Both the position numbers and the translations under genes were made by a program. A stretch of DNA of 64,000 nucleotides from Symsagittifera roscoffensis (Eukaryota > Xenacoelomorpha > Acoela > Convolutidae). A model generated the notes under the pieces. It saw only the letters and a program-made list of their open reading frames with translations. It was not told the origin of the DNA and did not search any database. The first letter of the stretch is position 1. Every line of letters starts with the position of its first letter. Shown here one piece after another: positions 52,591 through 64,000 of the stretch. The stretch covers positions 126,001-190,000 of the forward strand of contig NW_026971562.1 of the NCBI RefSeq assembly GCF_963678635.1, written 5' to 3'.

Positions 52591-53468
52591 TGTCCCAAGA
52601 CTTGTCACCAAGTGTGTGGATAGTAGGATTTCGTCTTCTTCGTTGTGGGGACTCCTGAACCCCTGTACCTTGTACCACCCCTTGAGCTCTAGTAAAAATT
52701 TTCCCAAAAACCCTATCTTAATGGCCAGAGGCTTCAAATACTGACCACCTTGTATTTATCTCCCTTTCGATGTTTCAGGCAATTTGAAGCCCAACTTGTT
52801 CGCAGGTATCTTGTGATCACCTGTTCGTTCAAATACCGATAACAAATTTTCACCAAAACGTAAAAATTTACACAGGAAAATTAATAAAAACAGAGAGATG
52901 TACCCACCTAAAATTCAAAGGTGACAGATGTCAAACTTTTTTCGAAAAAATGTCTGGTACCTGATTGCCACGCGTTTTCTTCCGCGACCGGGGTACCTAC
53001 CTTAATTTGATCTTATTTTGGATATCAGCTTCTTATAATTGACGCGTGTAAGATTCTAATCTAACTAAATCAATGATGTCGATTAATTAGTTACCCTAAT
53101 GAGTCCTCCCTTTTTACAATTTACAACCGCCAATCTCTAACCTAACCAGCCCCCTTCTAACCTCCCCCTCTTTAGCCCCCTATTAAGCCTAAAATTACCA
53201 TAAGCGCCGGGTGCTAAACCTTTTGAGAGAAAACCGTATAGCTGTTTCCAGGCCTGCTTGTGCAAAAACGTTCCTCAAAACCGTGGGTTTCCGCTTATCC
53301 ACTTTTACACTTATCTCCTATAATGTAATGTGGATTTTAACGATACCCGTTTTGACCAACTTGATAACTTGAGAACACCCCTTCGCGTCCTCCTCTTGTC
53401 GTTCTGGTTCCGTGCTGGTCGCTTCCTTGACGTGCACTGCACTCGTCACCAGCACCTCCTCCCCAGTT

Positions 53469-53665
53469 GGCTGGTCACCTGTTCCAAGCAAGTTTCCTAG
53501 TGGTTCAGCCAAATCCCCCTGGACCACTTTCCCACTCGGCTGGTCACCTCTTCCAGTCAAGTCTCCTAGTGGTTCAGTTCAACCCTTGTTAACCACTTTC
53601 CCACTCGGCTGGTCACCTCTTCCAGTCAAGTCTCCTAGTTGTCCAGCTGAGTTGCAAGCTATCTG
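53469..53665. repeat. 69-bp tandem repeat in the T3 leader
   Basis: Units start at 53469, 53538 and 53607 with ggctggtcacct and contain ccagtcaagtctcctagt. The period (23 codons) keeps a minus-strand frame largely open, with repeated LTGRGDQPSGKVV-type text. The T1 leader has only one partial unit, then jumps to gagcgtgccagg. Confidence 0.85.
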
Positions 53666-53689
53666 AAAACCCTTAACAACGCCCCACAC

Positions 53690-54139
53690 TCGGGCACTTT
53701 ATTGAGGTTGCTGGATTAGATTGCTAGATTGATCGAAACGATCGAACTGATAAAACAGTATGGGTATACTATTTAACTAATATAAAGGCTTGATCCAACT
53801 AATCCGGTGTCAAAGTCACTGTCATTTTTCGTTTTATAGTTTTTGTTCCTTTTTCTATTCTTTTTTGGTTTTTGTTTCGCTTTTTGTCTTTTTGCTCGTG
53901 TTTTCCCCCTAGTTGCCCCCCTTTACTCGGTTAGCTAAGCCTCGTTCGTTGAGCGTGCCAGGAAGTTTTCTCGAGTTTTCTTAAAAAGCTATCACGGTAC
54001 AACCGGAAGGACTACGCGTTCCCGCTGAACCGTACCACCGGTACTCTAGAATGGGCATGCAGCCCGGAGCTGTGTCAAGTGGGCTCGACTCCGTAGTCAT
54101 GATGTCGTAAAAACACCCAGGAGCGCCATAAAAACACTA
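53690..54139 (-). other. Leader segment next to the T3 LTR
   Basis: It contains sequence absent from T1 (about 53690-53945: cgccccacactcgggcactt and onward, including an AT-rich stretch and a T-rich tract). It then matches 40559-40748, including the candidate primer site. No gene was recognised. Confidence 0.6.
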
Positions 54140-55024
54140 TGTAACATTCGTCTACTTCGGTCACATATGAGGCTTAAGAAAAATAGGCCCTAAAACCGTT
54201 GGCTCAAGAGTCAGGGACTCTATCTCTTGTGTTTTTCTACCTCAAAACGGTCGGAGCGAATTCGATTCACTTGCGACATGAGACTAAAACCCGTTACAGC
54301 TTAAAGGCCACTACCAAAATATCCCCCACTCTAGAAATAAGAACGTCCCCATACTTAGGTCTCAAAAAACCCAAAACACATGAACGCCGTCAAAAACAGG
54401 TTCAGAACAATCCGTACAGTTACTTTTTCTTAGACAGTAGAATTTTGAGATGAATCAATCAAAAACTCGCCTTATCTCAACATAACAATCATAAAACACA
54501 CTCGGGAAAATTAAATTGAGTACTCACATATCAGCACACTTGAGGATTGGAGTAATTAAGCTAATTAGTAACTCAAGCCTAAAAACAATTGGATATAACT
54601 CGTGAAGTTTTCTATCAATGAATCCCAATTAAAGGAAATGAGTTTCAACTTGAGGCGATAGTTTTGGGTTCTGATCCATTGGGAGACTTCATTTGTCCAC
54701 CTTTCCACTGAAGGTTCACTCTGGTTCAGTTGAATTTCGATTCGCTCTGGTGAATATTCTGTCTCATATATCAAGATAGGACAGCTCTACCTTCGTTTTC
54801 TATGTCGGAAATTGCGAATAGCAATTTCCCACTGTTTTTGTTTGACCACTATCCCGCAATTGTAATTCGGTCGTTCTGATTTTCTGTTTCTGAGATTTTC
54901 AGTTTTCGCGAAAAAACTGAGCATGACAGGCCCAATTCGAAATTTTGAAAAATTAAACTTCATCCCAAAATTACGTATTTCATATTCCTCAAGGACAAAC
55001 TTCCAGATGTGACCGACTGGCACA
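54140..55024 (-). repeat. Complete extra 5' LTR (T3, 885 bp)
   Basis: It has the same ends as the other LTRs. It resembles the 5' LTR of the full element more closely than the 3' LTR does, and it is followed by the polB junction. Confidence 0.95.
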
Positions 55025-57469
55025 GAGCTGTATTATAACGTTGTTTTGATAAACTTTGCGATGTCAACAATTTCGAAGAACTCGAAATGGATACAGATTC
55101 TTTAAAGGGAATTTGAATTCAGCGAATAGAAAATTGAAAACGAATAAATTTAGGTGTTAACTTGATTAAAGTTTAGAGTCTGGAACATCAGCAAAGTCGG
55201 GGGCCAAAAATTTTTTGAAACTTACTATCTTTTAATCTGAAAACTTACCATCGTATGAGATTAGGGAACTTATTCCTTATCTTAATGAATTCCTTAATTC
55301 CCTATAATGAATTTCTAATTTATAGGCAATTCTATACACTTTCCTGATACATGGGAAATTCGGGCGATGAAAAAACCTACCATCTGAAATTTACCATCTG
55401 AAGCCTGCTATCTTAATAGATTGGGAAACCTACTCCCTATCTTAATACATTGGAAAACCTATTCCGTATGTTATAACATACAGTGAGTACCGGATACTCT
55501 ATAGACCATATTAACACATGGTAGTCCTCAGGCTGATAGTCAAAATTTCGGGCGCTGAGAAAGTTATTGGAGCGGAACAAATGTGGAGAGGAATAATTAT
55601 TTTTTCAAAGATAATCTCTTCTTGTCATTTATCCCAGATAAGCTGAGGGATTTTAAAAAATGAACTAAGTTTTTAATTGACTTCTTTGAAAAAAAGATCT
55701 GTGTTATAGTAGTTTTTCATCCCATACTCTAAATCGGAACTTAAATTTTAACAAAAATTACCATCTGAAAATTACCATCCAAAAACTTAGGATAAAATGA
55801 TTATTCGCAAGTAAAATGTTGGAAAAATTTGCCCCTACATATCTCAAAACGCAGAAGTTAGCTATGAAACGCAAGTATTGGCAAAATCGAGCGCCAAAAA
55901 TTTAGGGCGCCGAGAATTTTATTGGAGCGGAATAGAATTTGGAGCGGAATAATTAACTTGTCAAAGATAATCCCTTCTTGTCATTTATCCCCAGATATCC
56001 TGAGGGAATATAAGTAAGATGGACTAGATTTTTAAAACACTTTTTGAAAAAAAATTGTTCTGTGATGTAATAGTTTGCGATCTCATACTCTAAATCGAAA
56101 CTAAATTTTTAACAAAACTTACCATCTGAAAATTACCATCCAATTTTCTTTTTCAAGTTTTCAAGATAAAAATCTTTTTTAAGATAAAAAGTATCAGCAA
56201 GTAAAATGTAAAAAGAGATTGCCCCTACATATCACAAAACGTGGGAGTTAGCTATGAACCGCAAGTGTCGGCAAAGTTGAGCTCCAAAACTATTAGGCGA
56301 CGAAAAAAGTTTCTGAAATATACAATCACACTGAAATCTTACCATTACATATCTCAAAATTTTAGTAAACCTATTCCCTATCCTAATACACAGGAAACCT
56401 TTATGATATCTTAATAAAGAGCTTGCAGACCGGATGTTCATTTCCTTTTTTTAAAACATTGGAGTCTGTAACCACCCCCAACAGCCCTGAATTGAAAAAT
56501 TGATTTGATCAGCAAAATAGATATGATATAAAGTAGCAGCCGTTTGCTCCAAACGGCTGCTACTTTTCGTTATGTCTTTTTTGCTGATCAAGTCCATTTT
56601 TCAATGATAAAATTCAAAACATTTGGTAATTTTTCGTTTTTCTTTCAGATTGTTACAAATTCAACAAATAATTGAACAAGATGTAATTCTTTTTTTAAGA
56701 AGTTGCAGTAAATTTTTCACTAAAAATTATTTTAATTAGTTTTTATTTTGACAAATTTCATTTTTTTAACAAGATTCGAAGAGCAGTGTTTCAATTAAAT
56801 TTTTTTGACAAAATATGAAAATTGGTTTAGTTTTATTGACAAAATGCAAGAAGTTGTACCAATTTTTTGGACAACAAGAAGTGAAATATGTTTCGAAATT
56901 TGACCAAAGTTTGCAATGTTTTTCACTTTTAACGAAATACAATTTTTTTTTTGACAAGACGAAAAAAAAAGTGTTTTAAATTTAAGAGAAATGTTTCAAA
57001 TTTTTATGACAAGATGCGAAAAAGTTTTACTTCTATTGACAAAATGCGATGTGTTTCAATTTTTTGTACAAGATGTGAAAAGTGTTTCACGTTTTTCGAC
57101 AAAATGCAAGTACTCCTTCATTTTTTCTGACCAGATGGTAAAAAAATCCAACTTTCTTATTATGATTCTAAATGTATTTCAATTTTTTCTACAAAACCCG
57201 GAAAGTGTTGTTTTTGGACAAGATGTGAAAAATGTTCAACTAGAAATCAAATTTTTTTATTTTTTTTCTATCATCTGTGTGCAAATTTTGGTCGAGTTTC
57301 TCAAATTGTGTGTAAAGTTGTAGTGTTATTTCAAGTTGTATTCTAATTGGAATGGTTGACTCCGAGCTTCTCATCTCATATCCTAGTCAAAAAGACATCG
57401 AATAAAAATTAGAAAGAACGAAGTGAAAATCAATCAACAATTATTAACAAAAAAGTTCAATCAATGAGC
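55025..57469. repeat. Flank block X3 with best-preserved polB fragment
   Basis: It starts GAGCTGTATTATAAC and keeps the intact motif C codons (gatacagattct, DTDS) at about 55092. The degenerate repeat motifs, palindrome (56492-56604) and gacaagatg minisatellite follow, as in X1. No gene beyond the polB fragment. Confidence 0.75.
56492..56604. repeat. 113-bp palindrome with perfect 17-bp core stem (X3)
   Basis: AAAGTAGCAGCCGTTTG pairs perfectly with its complement around the loop ctc. Pairing extends imperfectly to ttgaaaaattgatttgatca / tgatcaagtccatttttcaa at the ends. X1 and X2 carry a mismatch in the core. Confidence 0.9.
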
Positions 57470-57920
57470 TTACAAACAGCAGAAGAGCTATGGAGGTTCT
57501 ATATAGAACGAAGAGCAGACCAAGGTTCCATCGATAGTTTTTGTTGTGGTGGCTTGTTTTGAGGCGTCGTCTTTTTATGAGACGCCTTCATCTGTATCTG
57601 TTGTGATCGGGTTTTCGGCTGATTCCATCTCCTTCTCCCAAGGATAGAGAAAATTGTTGACTGGTTGAGCCACACAACTGAGTCGAGAATCTAGGGGTAA
57701 ATCATTCTCACATGCTCAATAACTTCCTCCATCAATTGGCTTGATCAAAATTCTTTATCTGTGAAAATTTTTTGATCGTTTACACCCCTAGTCCTCACTT
57801 CCACCATGTTTCAGAATTGATTGGGATGTCCATTTGGGCTAAATTAAACTCCTTATACGATTCTCGCGTTGGAATTTGTACTTAATCAGGGGAAACTTTA
57901 CAGACTACATTAGGTCGCAG
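57470..57920 (-). pseudogene. MEEV-family pseudogene (X3)
   Basis: It has the same decayed landmarks as X1, including SETWWK then TGA at 57795-57797. It has a better-preserved tcggctgattccatctcc segment (ESAEN) than X1, but frame breaks remain. Confidence 0.55.
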
Positions 57921-58059
57921 TTTTGCACAGAAAACGTCACTTTGAAGTTGAATAAAAGATACCGAGTAAAAAAAAGTACAAAGACTGATTTAGAGCTGTG
58001 AGAAGGGGTAGTTGACGGTAATTAAATTGAAAAAAAGTTGGTTTTAGGTAAGAGTGATG

Positions 58060-58290
58060 GGTATCTTCAACTCGAACGTGTGGCTTAAGCCAATCCGAAC
58101 TGACTTTTTTAATTTGCTTTGTAGTCGTGTTCAATCAGATATTTGCTTCCTTATACGGAACTATTGTAAAAAAGAGGTGTCCAAACGTAAACAAGATCCA
58201 TTTTAGGAACTGCTCACACCTTGTGTTTCCAATCACAAAAAATACTCTTTTTTAGGTTGTTGTATCCACTAAGATTACCTTGTTTTAGTT
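58060..58290 (-). promoter_or_regulatory. CCAAT-box array, diverged (X3)
   Basis: Boxes at agccaatccgaac, gtcgtgttcaatcag and gtgtttccaatcac are recognisable, with the intervening box degraded (ggtgtccaaacg). The order is the same as in the other copies. Confidence 0.4.
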
Positions 58291-58588
58291 GAACCTGCAA
58301 AATCGAGCGACAAAATTTCGGGCGCCGAGAAAATAATTGGAACTGAAGAAATGTGGAGCGGCTAATTAACTTGTCAAAGATAATCCTTTCTTGTCATTTA
58401 TCCCCAGATAACCCAAGGTAATAAAAACAAGATGGAATAAGTTTTCAATCTTTCAAAAAAAAATTGGTGATATATTAGTTTGTGATCCTATACTCTTAAT
58501 CGAAACCTAACTTTTAATGAAACTTACCATCTGAATCTTACGCATCAATTTTTTTTTTGATTTTTCAAGATAAAAGTTTTTTTTATAA

Positions 58589-59660
58589 GATGAATTGTAC
58601 TTGCAAGTGAAATGTAGAAAAAAATTGCCCCGACCACAAAACGTAGAAGTTAGCTAAGAAACGCAACTTTTGCAATATCGAGCTCCAAAACTACTGGGTG
58701 CCAAAAAAAGTTATGAATTATACCATCACAATGAGTGCTTACCATTCCCTATCTTAAAACATCAGTAAACCGGTTCCATATATTAAACCATAAGAAAGTT
58801 AACCCATATCTTAATACATAGCTTGAATACCGGATGCTCTATTTCCTATCTTGAAACATCGGGGTTTGCAACCACCCCTTGATCAGTTCACGCTTCTACA
58901 ACTAATATGATTCATTCAATTAACCATTAAAGGAAACAGAATTGTATATATAGTTTTGGTTCCAAATTTTGAGTTGTGTTAGTGTTAGTGCTGCTGTATA
59001 AGTCAACAATTCTATGCGAAAACTGTTATTCCAAACAGCTGCTACTTTTTGACATGTTTTTGCTGATCGTGTCATTTTTTCAAGGATAAAATTAAAACCA
59101 TTTCATAATTTCTCTGTTTTCTTTCAGATGGTTACAAAGTTACCAAAAGTTTTAGAGGACCAGAAAAAAAATGTCACCGTTTTTCGAAGAATTTGTAAAA
59201 TTTTCATCAAATGTTCAGACAAGATGTAACTCTTTTTTTCTGATTTTCAAGAAGCTGTAAAAAAAGTTTCAACATTTTTTAAGAATTAGAAAAAAAAATT
59301 CATAAAGTGAAAGTTGTTTTGTTTTTTTTTCGACAAAATATGCAAAATGTTTCACTTTTATTTAAAAATGCGAAAGAAAAATTTCATTTTTTGAAAAGAT
59401 GCGAAAATAAAGATTTAGGTTTGAGGAAAAGATTTCGATTATTTTTTGACAAGATGTGAAAATTATTTTACTTTCCTTGACAAAATGCAAAAAGCGCTTT
59501 AATTTTTGAACGACAAGAGATGAAATACAATTAAATTTCGACCAAATCTTGCGAGTTTTATGACAAGTTTTTGAAAATTGTTTTAATTCTATTGACAAAA
59601 TGCGATATACGTTTCAATTTTTTGGACAAGATGTGAAACATGTTTCAAAATTTTTGACGG
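58589..59660. repeat. Repeat block D1 (no gene)
   Basis: It contains the tatcttaatacatagc motifs, the shared ttgagttgtgttagtgttagtgctgct text and a gacaagatg minisatellite. It is a diverged duplicate of 61840-62850. A half-palindrome related to the 113-bp foldback lies near 59010-59095. Confidence 0.7.
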
Positions 59661-59699
59661 AGTAAAATTCAAAAAACTATGATTTACGACCAAAATTAA

Positions 59700-60150
59700 T
59701 CAGAGAGCTGACGAACAGCAGAAAAGCTTTGAAAGTTCTATACAAAACGCAGAGCTGATCGAGGTTCCATCAATGGTGGTTGTTGTGGAGGTATGTTTTG
59801 AGTTGTCATTTTTATCTAATGTGATCGAGTTTTCAGCTGATTCCATCTCCTTCTCGCCAGGATAGAGAAAATTGTTGACTGATTGAGCCACATAACCAGA
59901 GTGAGGAATCTCGGGATAAATCTTTCTCACATGCTCATCAACTTCCTCCATCAAATGGCTTGACCAAAAATTTTTATCTGTGAAAGGTGTTTGCATAAAA
60001 TGATGATCGTTGAAATCGCTATTAAATCACTTCCACCATGTGCCAGACTTGATTGGGATTTCCATTTGGGCTGAAAACATTCCGTTTCTCGCGTCTGAAA
60101 TTGTACTTGATCGAGCGAAACTCTACAGACTACATAATGTTGATGTTTTG
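59700..60150 (-). CDS. Diverged MEEV-family gene copy, 98 codons
   Basis: The minus-strand ORF 59700-59996 starts MQTPFTDKNFWSSHLMEEVD and keeps EHVRKIYPEIP, FLYPGEKE, ESAENSITLDKND and a C-terminus diverging from SAARQLFD. Reading continues upstream in frame as DFNDHH, then TGA at 60027-60029, then SGTWWK. This copy retains both Trp codons and has only the one TGA. It is the most diverged open copy, with many changes silent or conservative relative to U2, which argues that the MEEV segment was protein-coding. Confidence 0.5.
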
Positions 60151-60269
60151 CACAGAAAACATCATTTTCGATAAAGTGAGTAAAAACAAGAACTGCGACT
60201 GATTAAGAGCTGAGAGAGAGAATAGTTGACGGTAGTTAAATTAAAAAATAAACTAGTTAAAGGTCAGAC

Positions 60270-60490
60270 GGATGGGTATCTTCAACTCGAACGTGTGGGC
60301 TTAACCAAACCGAACCGATGTTCTTTATTTGTTTTCTAGTGGTGTCTAATCAGATATTACCTCCCTTTTATGGAAAAGTCGTGTTCAAGCAGAAACAAGA
60401 TACATTTTAGATACTGCTTACAGCTTGTGTTTCCAATCACAAAAAATGTTCTTTTTTACAGTAGTATATCCACTAAGATGACCCTTTTAA
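60270..60490 (-). promoter_or_regulatory. CCAAT-box array, diverged (60.3 kb copy)
   Basis: The array is again in order but eroded: aaccaaaccgaacc, gtggtgtctaatcag, gtcgtgttcaagcag, gtgtttccaatcac. Only one box keeps the CCAAT core. Confidence 0.35.
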
Positions 60491-61839
60491 GGCTTTAAAT
60501 CTTCCAATTAACTAAATCTAAACACAAAAGCAATCGCAAAATCAAATGAAAATAGGTTGTTTCCTGTTAAAAAATGAGAAATTTTAAGAAAAGAATGGAA
60601 ATAATTAAGAAAGAAACTAACAAGAGAAAGAAAACTAACAAGGTAGAATTTCCTCAAATTACTTCTTCCAGTTAACTGAACTTTTTGTTGGTAATTGTGC
60701 TGTTTTTTGATTGGATAGTCAAGTTCTCTGATTTTGATAAAATATTGAGAAAATAGCTAAGACTTGATGCATTTTTTGAAGAAAGTCTCAGGAAGTTTTC
60801 TCCAAACCTGATCATGCAGGTTTTAGCACAAAGTGAAAAAGAGGACTGAAAAAAATTGTAGCAAAAAATATGACAGATTAAATAACATGTTGAAGTAAGA
60901 ACGAGAAATGGCAAAAACATCTGATCGTTCGAAACTTAAACTCTTTCGCAAAAATATTTCCTAGTTTTAATGAAAACTCAACGCATTTTTGAATGGATGT
61001 TTTTAAATTTTTATGAAAGTTGAAAAAGATTACCTCTCAAAAAAGCATTTCACGCTTCATTAACTCCCTGGGTAAATCCTAAAAGTCATCTGTCATATTA
61101 TCGTGCGATAGTTAAAGGAAAATGGATAAAATAAGTCATAAGATTATTGAGTACAAGGGATCTGTCATGCCTTCGCCAGATAAACTGGGGAATAAAAGAT
61201 TGAGTCGGATACAAAAGTAATCATTCGTGAGGAGCTGTCAAAATTCCCCTGATACCCCGTGGAGCCGAATAATTACTCTGTCAAAGATAATCCCTTCTTA
61301 AAATTTTTACCCAGATAACCAGAGGAAAAAAAAGATGAAATAAGTATTCAATAGATTTTTTTGAAAATTAATTACTCTGTGATATATTAGTTTGTGGTCC
61401 CATACTGTAAATTGAAACTCAATTTTTAGCAAAAATTACAATCTGAAACTTTAAATCCAAGAAAATTTTTAGTCCCTACATATCACAAAACGTAGGAGTT
61501 AGCTAAGAAACGTGTGTATCGGCAAAATCGAGCACCAAAAATCTCGAGCGCCAAAAAAATTTCTGAAAAAAACCATCTTAATGATACCTTACTATTTCCT
61601 ATCTAAAAATATTCTTAAACATATTCTCTATCTTATTACATAGAAATCTATTCCATATCCTAATACATAGCTTGCAGATCGGATGTTCTAGAAAAAATTG
61701 GTGTCTGCACATTGGTGTCTGCAACCACCATCCACCTTCCGCCCACAGATCAGCTCACTCTTGTACTAATAACATGAGTCACTCAAATAGTCATGAAAGG
61801 AAACATAACATGAAATAGAACTTTTGTCGGAAGTGTAAT
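60491..61839. repeat. Mosaic of repeat fragments, no gene
   Basis: 60491-60850 resembles 15830-16150. 60960-61140 resembles 190-400 of L1 (gcttcattaactcc and neighbours). 61250-61700 carries the ggagc(c)gaataattac and tatcttattacatag motifs of the X blocks. No ORF is supported. Confidence 0.6.
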
Positions 61840-62980
61840 ACTGAATTATATCATCATACTGAAAGCTTACCATTCCCTATCTTAAAACATCAGTAAACCT
61901 GTTCCATATACTAAAACATAAGAAGATTATTCCATATCATAATACATAGCTTGAAGATCGGATGCTCTATTCCTTGTCCCGAAACATCGGGGTTTGCAAC
62001 CATCCTCTGATCAGTTCACGCTTCTACTACTAATATGAGTCATTCAATTAACAATTAAAGGAAACAGAACTGTAAAAAGTGTTTTGGTTCCAAATTTTGA
62101 GTTGTGTTAGTGTTAGTGCTGCTTTATAAGTCCACAATTCTCTCTGAAAACTATTATTCCAAATAGCTGATACTTTTTGATATATTTTTTTTTTGCTGAT
62201 TGTGTCATTTTTCCAATGATAAAATTTTAAAAATTTGATAATTTCACTGTTTTTTTAGATGGTTACAAAGTTACCAAAAGTTTTAGAGGAAGAGAAAAAA
62301 ATTCACAGTTTCTCGAAGAATTTGCAAACTTTTCATCAATATTCGGACAAGTTGTAACTCGTGTTTTTTCTGATTTTCAAGAAGCTGCAAAAAATGTTTC
62401 AATATTTTTTAAGAATTAGAAAAAAAGTCATAAAGTGAAAGTTGTTCCGTTTTTTTTTCGACAAAATATGCAAAATGTATCAGTTTTATCTAAAAAATGC
62501 AAAAGGAAAATTTTATTTTTGACAAGATGCGAAAAGTAAGTTTCAATTTGGGAAAAAATTTCGATTTTTTTGACAAGATATGATAATTATTTTTCGTTCC
62601 TTGACAAAATGCAAAAAGCGCTTTAAGTTTTGTACGACAAGAGATAAAATACGTTTCAATTTCGACCAAAACTTTCAAATTGTATGACAAGTATTTGAAA
62701 CTTGTTTTACTTTTTTTGACAAAATGCGATAAGCGTTTCAATTTTTTTGACAAGATGTGAAACATGTTTCAACATTTTTGACCAGATGTGAAAAGTGTTT
62801 CACTATTTCCGACAAAACACAAATAGTGCTTAATTTTTTTGACAAGATGTTGAAAAACTTCAAATTTCCTTTTAGGGTGCTAGAAGTATTTCAATTTTTT
62901 CAACAAAACTCGAAAAAATGTTTTTTTTTCGGACAAGATGTAAAAAATGTTTCATCTTTTCTGACAAGATGCAAAAAGTC
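61840..62980. repeat. Repeat block D2 (no gene)
   Basis: Duplicate of D1: the same order of degenerate motifs, the ttagtgttagtgctgct text and a gacaagatg minisatellite (62340-62975), ending abruptly at gcaaaaagtca where U3 begins. Confidence 0.7.
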
Positions 62981-64000
62981 ATCGAAGATAATGAATAATG
63001 ACGTCCATTTCTCTGGTGAAAATAATCTACAACTTTTACTGTTCTATGAAAAATAAAATGTAATGCGGTCGTTTGCTCAGGTGGAATTACTTCTTTATTG
63101 CATGAAAAAGAACAAAAAACACCTCTGTTGTGAATCATTTCTGTTCCTCGGATTGCCTTTTTTCAGATAATTTTCCTTACGATAATCGAATATTTGTTAT
63201 AGGAATCTTGTCAAAGTTAATTTTTTTCCAGTTTGAAAAGTTTTAAATTAGATTGTATTCCAAGTGTTTTTCTTTAATTTTTCCTAAGTTCCCATCAATT
63301 CTCGTAATTAAATCGAAAATGAAGAAATAAATAAATAAAACGAATGAAATTACAAAAACTTTTAATCAAAGGGCTGTCGAGCAGCAGAAGAGTTCTGGAG
63401 GTTCTCTCTAGAACGCAGAACTGGACGAGATTCCACTGTTGCTGCTTGTTGTGGAGGAGAGTTTTTAGGTGTCATTGTTTCTGAGAAGCCCTCATCTTCA
63501 TCTATTGTGATGGGGTTTTCGGCTGATCCTGCCTCCTCCCAAGGAATGAGGAAGTCATCGATTGCTTGAGTCACAAATCTTGAGTCAGGAATCTCAGGGT
63601 AGTTCATTCCCACATGCTCAGACACTTCTTCCATCATTTGCCTTGTTCCAAGTTGGCTCTCTGTGATGGGAACTTGTATTAAATGATGCTCGTTGAAGTC
63701 CTTTTTGCATCACTTCCATCATGTTCCAGACTTGGATTGGGTGTCCATTCGTGCAAGAAAAACTCCAGAGACTGTTTCTCGCACCTGAAAATGTATTGGA
63801 TCAGGCAGAAAATCTACAGAGTACACATTGTTGCTGTTTTGCACTGAGAAAAAGATTTTGAGCAACAATTTGAGTAAAAGAGTAAAAATGAAAATGATTT
63901 AGAGTTGAGAGGGGGGGTAACTGACGATTGTCTAGTTGAAAGTAAAATAAAATGATTTTTAGATAGGAGAGAGGGGTACTTTCAATTCGAATGTGTGGGT
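62981..64000. repeat. Third copy of the U unit (U3), partial
   Basis: It begins at atcgaagataatgaataatgacg, equivalent to about 10597 in U1, directly after the gacaagatg minisatellite, and runs to the window edge. It holds the MEEV exon and the start of its upstream region. Confidence 0.8.
63362..63835 (-). CDS. MEEV acidic-protein exon with internal TGA codons (U3 copy)
   Basis: The 91-codon 3' part (63362-63637) starts MMEEVSEHVGMNYPEIPD and keeps FLIPWEE, ITIDEDEGF and SAARQPFD. Upstream in the same frame are DFNEHHLIQVPIT, TGA at 63710-63712 and 63719-63721, and VRETVSGVFLARMDTQSKS. Layout as in U1 and U2. The CCAAT array is cut by the end of the window. Confidence 0.45.

Larger units (their letters stand above)
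50635..58588. repeat. Tandem triplication, copy T3 (~7.95 kb)
   Basis: T3 repeats gag N-region, leader with minisatellite, a complete LTR (54140-55024) and flank X3. X3 continues without a break into DNA to the right of 58588, so T3 holds the original right flank of the insertion. T3 is more diverged from T1 and T2 than they are from each other, and it has extra leader sequence (about 53190-53940). Confidence 0.85.

Noticed and set aside
51947-52658. Long plus-strand frames of 182 and 227 codons rich in PKTTVPRLLSQ-like repeats
   Set aside because: Products of the 14-bp minisatellite: 42 nt equals three units, so frames stay open on both strands. Antisense to the element and not conserved in unit order between T1 and T3.

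Overview
The window is eukaryotic and most likely from a nematode, probably Caenorhabditis or a close relative (inference). The evidence is AT-rich DNA, exons preceded by TTTTCAG-type splice acceptors, a decayed Maverick/Polinton protein-primed DNA polymerase B with N-terminal C2H2 fingers, and a Ty3/Gypsy-type element. No ordinary cellular gene, rRNA, tRNA or CRISPR array could be supported. The whole window reads as a transposon-rich, repeatedly duplicated segment.

Layout: (1) 1-6542 holds two collinear AT-rich repeat units (L1, L2), each with an identical perfect GC-rich hairpin. (2) 7722-15825 holds two tandem ~4 kb units (U1, U2), and a third copy (U3) enters at 62981 and runs off the window. 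Each unit carries remnants of the same small genes: a PC4-like ssDNA-binding candidate, a small membrane protein, a DIYYRDPKKFF protein and an acidic MEEV protein with a CCAAT-box array upstream. (3) 16808-19479 is a Maverick polB pseudogene. (4) 19480-41632 is one 22.15-kb LTR retrotransposon on the minus strand, inserted inside polB. The polB reading resumes at 41633, immediately after the far LTR, and GAG is present on both sides. (5) 37892-58588 is a tandem triplication (T1, T2, T3) of the element's 5' end plus the adjoining flank. (6) 58589-64000 holds further diverged repeat copies.

The retrotransposon is the main find. On the minus strand it runs 5' LTR, candidate primer site, 2-kb leader with a 14-bp minisatellite, gag N-region, capsid/CCHC gag, aspartic protease, RT, RNase H, a long linker, integrase, then about 10 kb of extra coding sequence, then 3' LTR. 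The extra part contains a macro-domain-like ORF resembling the TARG1/OARD1 type, a coiled-coil region, an SGNH/GDSL hydrolase with all catalytic residues in place, and a long unrecognised polyprotein. This copy is dead: it has nonsense codons in RT and integrase, an Asp-to-Asn change in the integrase DDE triad and many frameshifts. Its architecture is nevertheless readable, and the SGNH motifs survive intact.

Family names rest on motifs read by eye. No database search was possible.
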